Part shown: piece after piece, positions 17,157 through 20,909 of the stretch | Position numbering within the stretch: position 1 is the first letter of the stretch | How the letters are laid out: each line of letters opens with the position of its first letter | Assembly: GCF_000485595.1 (NCBI RefSeq) | Contig: NW_014577545.1 | Span: 21,796 to 42,704, forward strand | Length of the DNA stretch: 20,909 bases | Direction of reading: 5' to 3' | DNA from: Priapulus caudatus | Taxonomy: Eukaryota > Priapulida > Priapulimorpha > Priapulimorphida > Priapulidae | The notes under the pieces: generated by a model | Told to the model about the DNA's origin: nothing | Seen by the model: only the letters and a program-made list of their open reading frames with translations | The model's database searches: none | Position numbers and translations under genes: made by a program

Positions 17157-17929
17157 TAGAGGCAGAAGGTGATGACTACGTCCTCAACCATACGAAAGCT
17201 ATAATGTGAGAAGGTCTCCCGCACCTATCTAGAAGGATGGCGGTGTGTGAAGGGGATGGTGCAACGATGCTGGATGACTGGAAGATCGACATGTTGCAAT
17301 TTTGGAACAGGAAACATCCAAAATATTTCACAATTGCACACCACTTCCTGGAATGTAAGTTTACAAGCAAATCAAAGTTCATGTTGCTCTAAGTGTGAGA
17401 ACGTATAGGGGAATACCGCATTTTATACAATTGACCACAAGGTTATAGGTCTGTCAGCAATTTAAATTATTCTTCTATGTTTACAACTCTATAGATGTAG
17501 GAGGATTCGCCCCTCCACAAATACGGCACCACCTCATGTGGAACAGGGTTACCAACTTGAAGGGGAGACCAGGTGGGAACATTGCCCTTCACCTGTGTAA
17601 TGAACACATTAATTGGGACTTCAAAGGTGTGTTGAACGAACAACGGCTAAGCTTTGCTAAACCATGTTTCTTTATTATTTCCAAGACACATACTAATGCA
17701 AACTATGGAATTTCCTGACATGTGTACATTGTACATTTCTCAAACAGAACTGCTGGCCAACTCCAACGGCAACTACACTCCTCAGATAGTGAAGATGTTC
17801 ACAGATGTCAGGACCCTATGGCCGAACACTCGATGACGTGTTCACAGATGTTGGCCTCGTAGACATGAAAACTCCTAATCATAAGCACCGGCCAAATCTC
17901 TACAAAGCCGACATGAGCCGGTTCGTTAC

Positions 17930-19680
17930 GGAATATAGCAGCGACTCACTCTCGGCATCAGTTGATACTGGTAGCAATGTTACGGTACTAAGTTACAAGA
18001 CGTGGAACTGATTACCGTGTCGGATACGCACGAAGGCAGGGTTTGCGCCTGCAGCACAATGTGCCACCCATCTGGTGTCAATATCAGGCCAACACCTGCG
18101 GATGGTAGGGATCACCTTCCTTAGAATTACAGTGGGAACGGTAACATCGGAGCACAATTGTTATATTGTACACCGTTTACCTAGGGATTTCGTGGAGCCC
18201 ACGAAAGCACACAGGGTACGGGCCGTATGTTCAGGGAATAGGAAGTTACATTCCGTAACACCCCGACTTACTGCTGATGGCACCTTTCGATTATGCTACA
18301 CTCGTTAAACATCTAACTGATCCTTGTCAGAGGGCAACTTTGCTCGCATTTGTACAGAGGCGCGATCGTACTTTCGCACATACAAATGCCCAATTAGGAT
18401 GTACACACCTTTGTCACTTCCAAATTCAAACTGGACAAAGTAAACCGATAATAACTCGACCGTACCGCATGTCCCTAGATCAGCAAGAAAAAGTGCAACA
18501 GAAAGTAGAGAAATTGCTAAAGAATGTGATTATAAGACCCTCAATGAGCCCTTGGTCTAGTGGGGTACTGTTGGTAAAGAAAAAGTCAGGAGAATCGATT
18601 ATAGGAAAATGAATTCTGTCACAACCGCCAATACCTACCTTCTAGCGTTAATAGACGAAGCCTTGCAGGCTCTCGGGTCTGCTAAAATATATACGATTGG
18701 AGATCGGGATACTTTCAAGTCCAAAGTGATTCAGCTGATATCCCCAAAACATGTTTCGTTACTCCGTCCGGTAGTTTTTAAAACGTTCGCACCTCTTTTG
18801 GTGCGAAAAACGCATCCTCACACTCTCAAAGATTGTTAGATTACGTATTAAGAGAGCTACGTCAAAAATGCGCTTTGGCTTACATCGACGACATATGTAT
18901 CTACTCCCCCGATTTCGAGACGCACATGCGAGACTTACCGGAAGTATTTGATAGACTAGATAATGCTAACCTCACGCTAAGGGCCAGTAAGTGTTTTTTT
19001 TCTCCGGGAATCTATCTCTTATTTGGGGCACATAATTACGCCGGGGGGTGTTTGCCCCGACCCGTCGAAGATCCAGGCTGTTCAAAATTGGGAAAACCCC
19101 CAAAACGCTATGGCTGTATGCCAATTTCTAGGCTTATCCAGCTATTACCAAAAATTTATTAAAGATTATGCACACATCATGCTCATAAGAACACGCCCTT
19201 TGTATGGAATGACAAGGCACAACTAGCATTTGATACTTAAATCCTGATTAACACAAACGCCTGTCCTCGCCTTGGCCAATAACACTAAACCATTTCGCCT
19301 CTATTGCGATGCATCTGCTGATGCTGTAGGCGCAGTTTTAACGCAGCTGGACGACGAACAGAAAGAGCACCCAGTCCATTATCTTAGCAGACAGCTAAAC
19401 GACGTGCAGATGCGATGGCCAGTCGCAGAACGAGAATTGTTACGCAGTAGTCTACGCGTTGCAAAAATTAAAACCCTATATCCAAGTGGTACCGTTTAAA
19501 ATAGTAACTGATCATAAACCATTAAAGTATGGTCACTTCGTAACGCGAAGCTACAAAGATGGGCAATCATTGTATCAGAATTTGTCTGTGACATTGAATA
19601 CATTTGTGGGAGCGCAAATCGTCCAGCCGACGCACTATCGCGAGTCGTCGAAACCGCGGAGCAGGTGAAACAAGTGCCCG
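17930..19680 (+). pseudogene. Ty3/gypsy pol fragment: protease, reverse transcriptase, RNase H (second family)
   Basis: In order: the retropepsin motif SVDTGSNVTVLS (about 17958-17993) followed shortly by a stop; the region before the reverse transcriptase (LGCTHLCHFQIQTGQ); the fingers (SPWSSGVLLVKKKSG); a frame break at about 18600; YRKMNSVTTANTY; a damaged middle palm; the catalytic YIDD at 18881-18892 with ICIYSPDFETHM; the thumb (FLGLSSYYQKFI, in a third frame); RNase H with FRLYCDASADAVGAVLTQ and TDHKPLKY; and the PADALSR tether near 19630. The integrase, the LTRs and the primer site are absent. Frame changes at about 18010, 18100, 18280, 18600, 18720-18800, 19040 and 19460 make it inactive. 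Its protease motif (DTGS) differs from the DTGA of the element at 6-9 kb, so this is another family. Confidence 0.88.
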
Positions 19681-19787
19681 AGGGCATTGCTATTGATCCA
19701 TCACACCCCCCTCACGCACGCACACGCGGAGGAGCGTCAAGCTCCTAAATTAGCGGCAGTGATCACTATGCAGGGCTCGACCTTAAC

Positions 19788-19866
19788 GGTGGCCCGGGTG
19801 CCAATGGCCACCTGAAACAGTGTCGGGCCACCTGAAACTGTCGGGTTGGTGGCCCGCGTGGCCACC
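19788..19866. repeat. GC-rich inverted-repeat unit (GGTGGCCCG / GGCCACC)
   Basis: GGTGGCCCGGGTGCC...GGCCACC occurs, then GGGCCACCTGAAAC twice in variant form, then GGTGGCCCGCGTGGCCACC. The words are mutually reverse complementary, so the stretch can fold into alternative hairpins. It is much richer in GC than its surroundings. Family unknown. Confidence 0.6.
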
Positions 19867-19965
19867 AATAAAAATAAGGCCGTGGCTATGCGTCCGGACA
19901 TCCATCTCACAGAGATCTTGCGACACGTACACGCATGATTGCACAAGGGGACGCTCTGCTGATTG

Positions 19966-19966
<1 letters not shown>

Positions 19967-20041
<75 letters not shown>

Positions 20042-20051
20042 CGTGTGTGTG
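19967..20051. repeat. (GT)n microsatellite
   Basis: An almost uninterrupted (GT)n run to about 20040, then GACGTGTGTGTG. Open frames through it give poly-(Cys-Val) or poly-(Thr-His) and are not genes. Confidence 0.95.
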
Positions 20052-20283
20052 CAGCGTGTGAGCTTGGCACTCGCCCGCTCGCCAATGTCGAGTGAAAATA
20101 ATATCAGGCGAGTGAAAGCTAAAGCTGACTCGCCCATGTTGGCGAGTAAAAATAATTGTCTGGAACTTTAATCAAATATGTTGATTCCTTACGTTATATA
20201 TCCAAACATTGATGAAATGCAGTTGTAAAGTGCGGCTATCACATGACATCCTTACTTTCAATTTTAAGTCAATATATATGTTA
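20052..20283. other. Spacer with GGCGAGT inverted words
   Basis: ACTCGCC (20128-20134) and GGCGAGT (20141-20147) form a 7-base hairpin. Related words occur at about 20066-20115 (GGCACTCGCCCGCTCGCC, GGCGAGTGAAAG). They may belong with the GC-rich unit on the other side of the (GT)n tract as one interspersed repeat. A+T-rich sequence follows to the LINE start. Confidence 0.4.
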
Positions 20284-20909
20284 TATAATGGTTGAGGGAC
20301 CGTTGGAGGACGTTACAGAGCATGAACTGGAAGTAGCTTTGAGAGAAATGAGTAGTGGGAAGGCGGCAGGGCCAACAGGGGTGACAAGTGACCTGGTAAA
20401 GGCGGCAGGTAGGGAAGGAATAAGAGAACTGGGAAGCATCGTGAAGGAACTGATAGAGGGAACGGCAATACCAGAAGAGATGGAAAAAGAGTTCTACAAT
20501 ACCTATATATAAAGGCAAAGGAGATGCTATGGTATGCGGCAAACACAGAGGAGTGAGGTTATTAGAACATGCAATGAAAATATACGAAAGAGTTTTAGAG
20601 AAGAGACTTAGAAAGGAAGTAGACATCGTAGTTTCAGTTCGGGTTTGCCCAGGTAGGTCCACTAAGCAGGGGCTATATTTGTTTTGAGACAACTGCAAGA
20701 GAAATATAACCAAAAGAAAAAGAAGCTGTACACATTTTTGTGGATTTGGAGAAGGCAATTTGAATCGAGTACCAAAGAGTTATAAGGTGGGCCTTAAAGA
20801 AGGAAAAAAGTACCTGAAGAGGATGATAAGCAGCGCATGATGTCAATGTATGTGGGAACCAGATCAAGGGTTAGAAACGACAGGCAGGGACGTCAGAGGA
20901 GTTTGACAC
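20284..20909 (+). pseudogene. Non-LTR retrotransposon reverse transcriptase, partial and frameshifted
   Basis: Reads MVEGPLEDVTEHELEVALRE and MSSGKAAGPTGVTSDLVKAA, the fingers motif K-x-AGP-x-G-[VI] of LINE reverse transcriptases. Then, in a new frame, IPIYKGKGDAMVCGKHRGVR and LLEHAMKIYERVLEKRLRKE, QFGFA, a broken PGRST segment, and FVDLEKAI followed one base later by NRVPK (the F-x-DLEKAFDRVP palm motif). At least four frame changes fall between 20500 and 20780. The 5' end is missing (no endonuclease), and the YxDD catalytic box would lie beyond the window edge. The style resembles RTE/BovB-like or related LINE clades; I cannot assign the clade. Confidence 0.82.

Larger units (their letters stand above)
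15131..17960 (+). pseudogene. DUF6589-family gene with internal tandem PHD fingers (about eight exons, several lesions)
   Basis: DUF6589 proteins are a large, mostly multicopy animal and fungal family of unknown function. Exons by GT-AG sites and phase: 1, 15131 to about 15520 (TYSFCLDNVQ, HKYSKEM); 2, 15631-15882 (GGDGLSIECIIHAQHARNKG); 3, 16118-16246 (FFVGGSIADKGTIS); 4, 16407-16650; 5, 16767-17035; 6, 17127-17354 (VCEGDGATMLDDWK, FWNRKHPKYF); 7, 17495-17626 (MWNRVTNLKGRPGGNIALHL, NEHINWDFKG); 8, 17748 to about 17955 (SNGNYTPQIVKM, then HKHRPNLYKADMSRFV). GDG-x2-ML, WNR-x2-N-x-KG and EH-x-N are the family landmarks in order. Lesions: the exon 1 end has no clean donor before TAA (15521), TAG in exon 2 (LEHL-stop-QYV), a one-base shift in exon 5, TGA in exon 6 (AIM-stop-EGL) and a shift in exon 8 near 17810. 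Exons 2/3 and 4 to 8 otherwise join in matching phase. Confidence 0.8.

Noticed and set aside
6238-19680. A single long gypsy element with Gag at 6.2 kb and pol at 18-19.7 kb
   Set aside because: Both parts carry their own protease with different motifs (DTGA and DTGS), and unrelated genes and repeats lie between them.
19783-20171. Frames with poly-(Thr-His) or poly-(Cys-Val)
   Set aside because: Translation of the (GT)n microsatellite.

Overview
The window reads as nuclear DNA of an invertebrate animal. It has GT-AG introns, A+T-rich spacers, long purine and GT microsatellites, Ty3/gypsy and LINE retroelements, PIF/Harbinger DNA transposons, and animal-type domains (DUF6589, PHD, MYND, C2H2, YqaJ, P2X7 C-terminal). 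I infer a sponge, cnidarian or mollusc-like genome from this combination; no single marker here fixes the phylum. I found no intact host gene, rRNA, functional tRNA or CRISPR array. Nearly everything recognisable is a transposable element or a decayed multicopy gene.

Layout. 1-1190: purine microsatellites and unassigned DNA. 1190-4265: a composite repeat (copy 1) with a tRNA-like head, a GGGAT minisatellite, a YqaJ exonuclease pseudogene, a P2X7-type C-terminal exon, the start of a 0.7-kb TIR-bearing repeat, an L1-type LINE C-terminus, a possible signal-peptide exon and two C2H2 fingers (the last two on the minus strand). 4266-5640: mostly unassigned. 5641-8976: a Ty3/gypsy-like LTR element with an LTR, an exact tRNA-Pro primer site, Gag with a CCHC knuckle and a MYND finger, then a retropepsin. 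It is split by a 0.7-kb TIR repeat and lost after the protease. 8970-12990: second copies of the composite repeat modules in another order, with indel-dominated differences and a 230-bp G/T homopolymer block that look like unpolished long-read sequence. 13400-15079: remnants of PIF/Harbinger elements. 15131-17960: an eight-exon DUF6589 gene with two PHD fingers inside the DUF6589 region, carrying stops and frameshifts. 17930-19680: protease, reverse transcriptase and RNase H of a second, different gypsy family, starting directly on the DUF6589 C-terminus. 19780-20170: a GC-rich inverted-repeat unit and a (GT)n tract. 20284-20909: a broken non-LTR reverse transcriptase running off the window.

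The genes do not form a pathway; the logic is nested insertion and segmental duplication. The most notable items are the DUF6589 gene with an internal tandem PHD pair, the CCHC+MYND Gag, the YqaJ/P2X7C/C2H2 composite repeat, and the evidence that about 9.05-12.5 kb is error-rich assembly.
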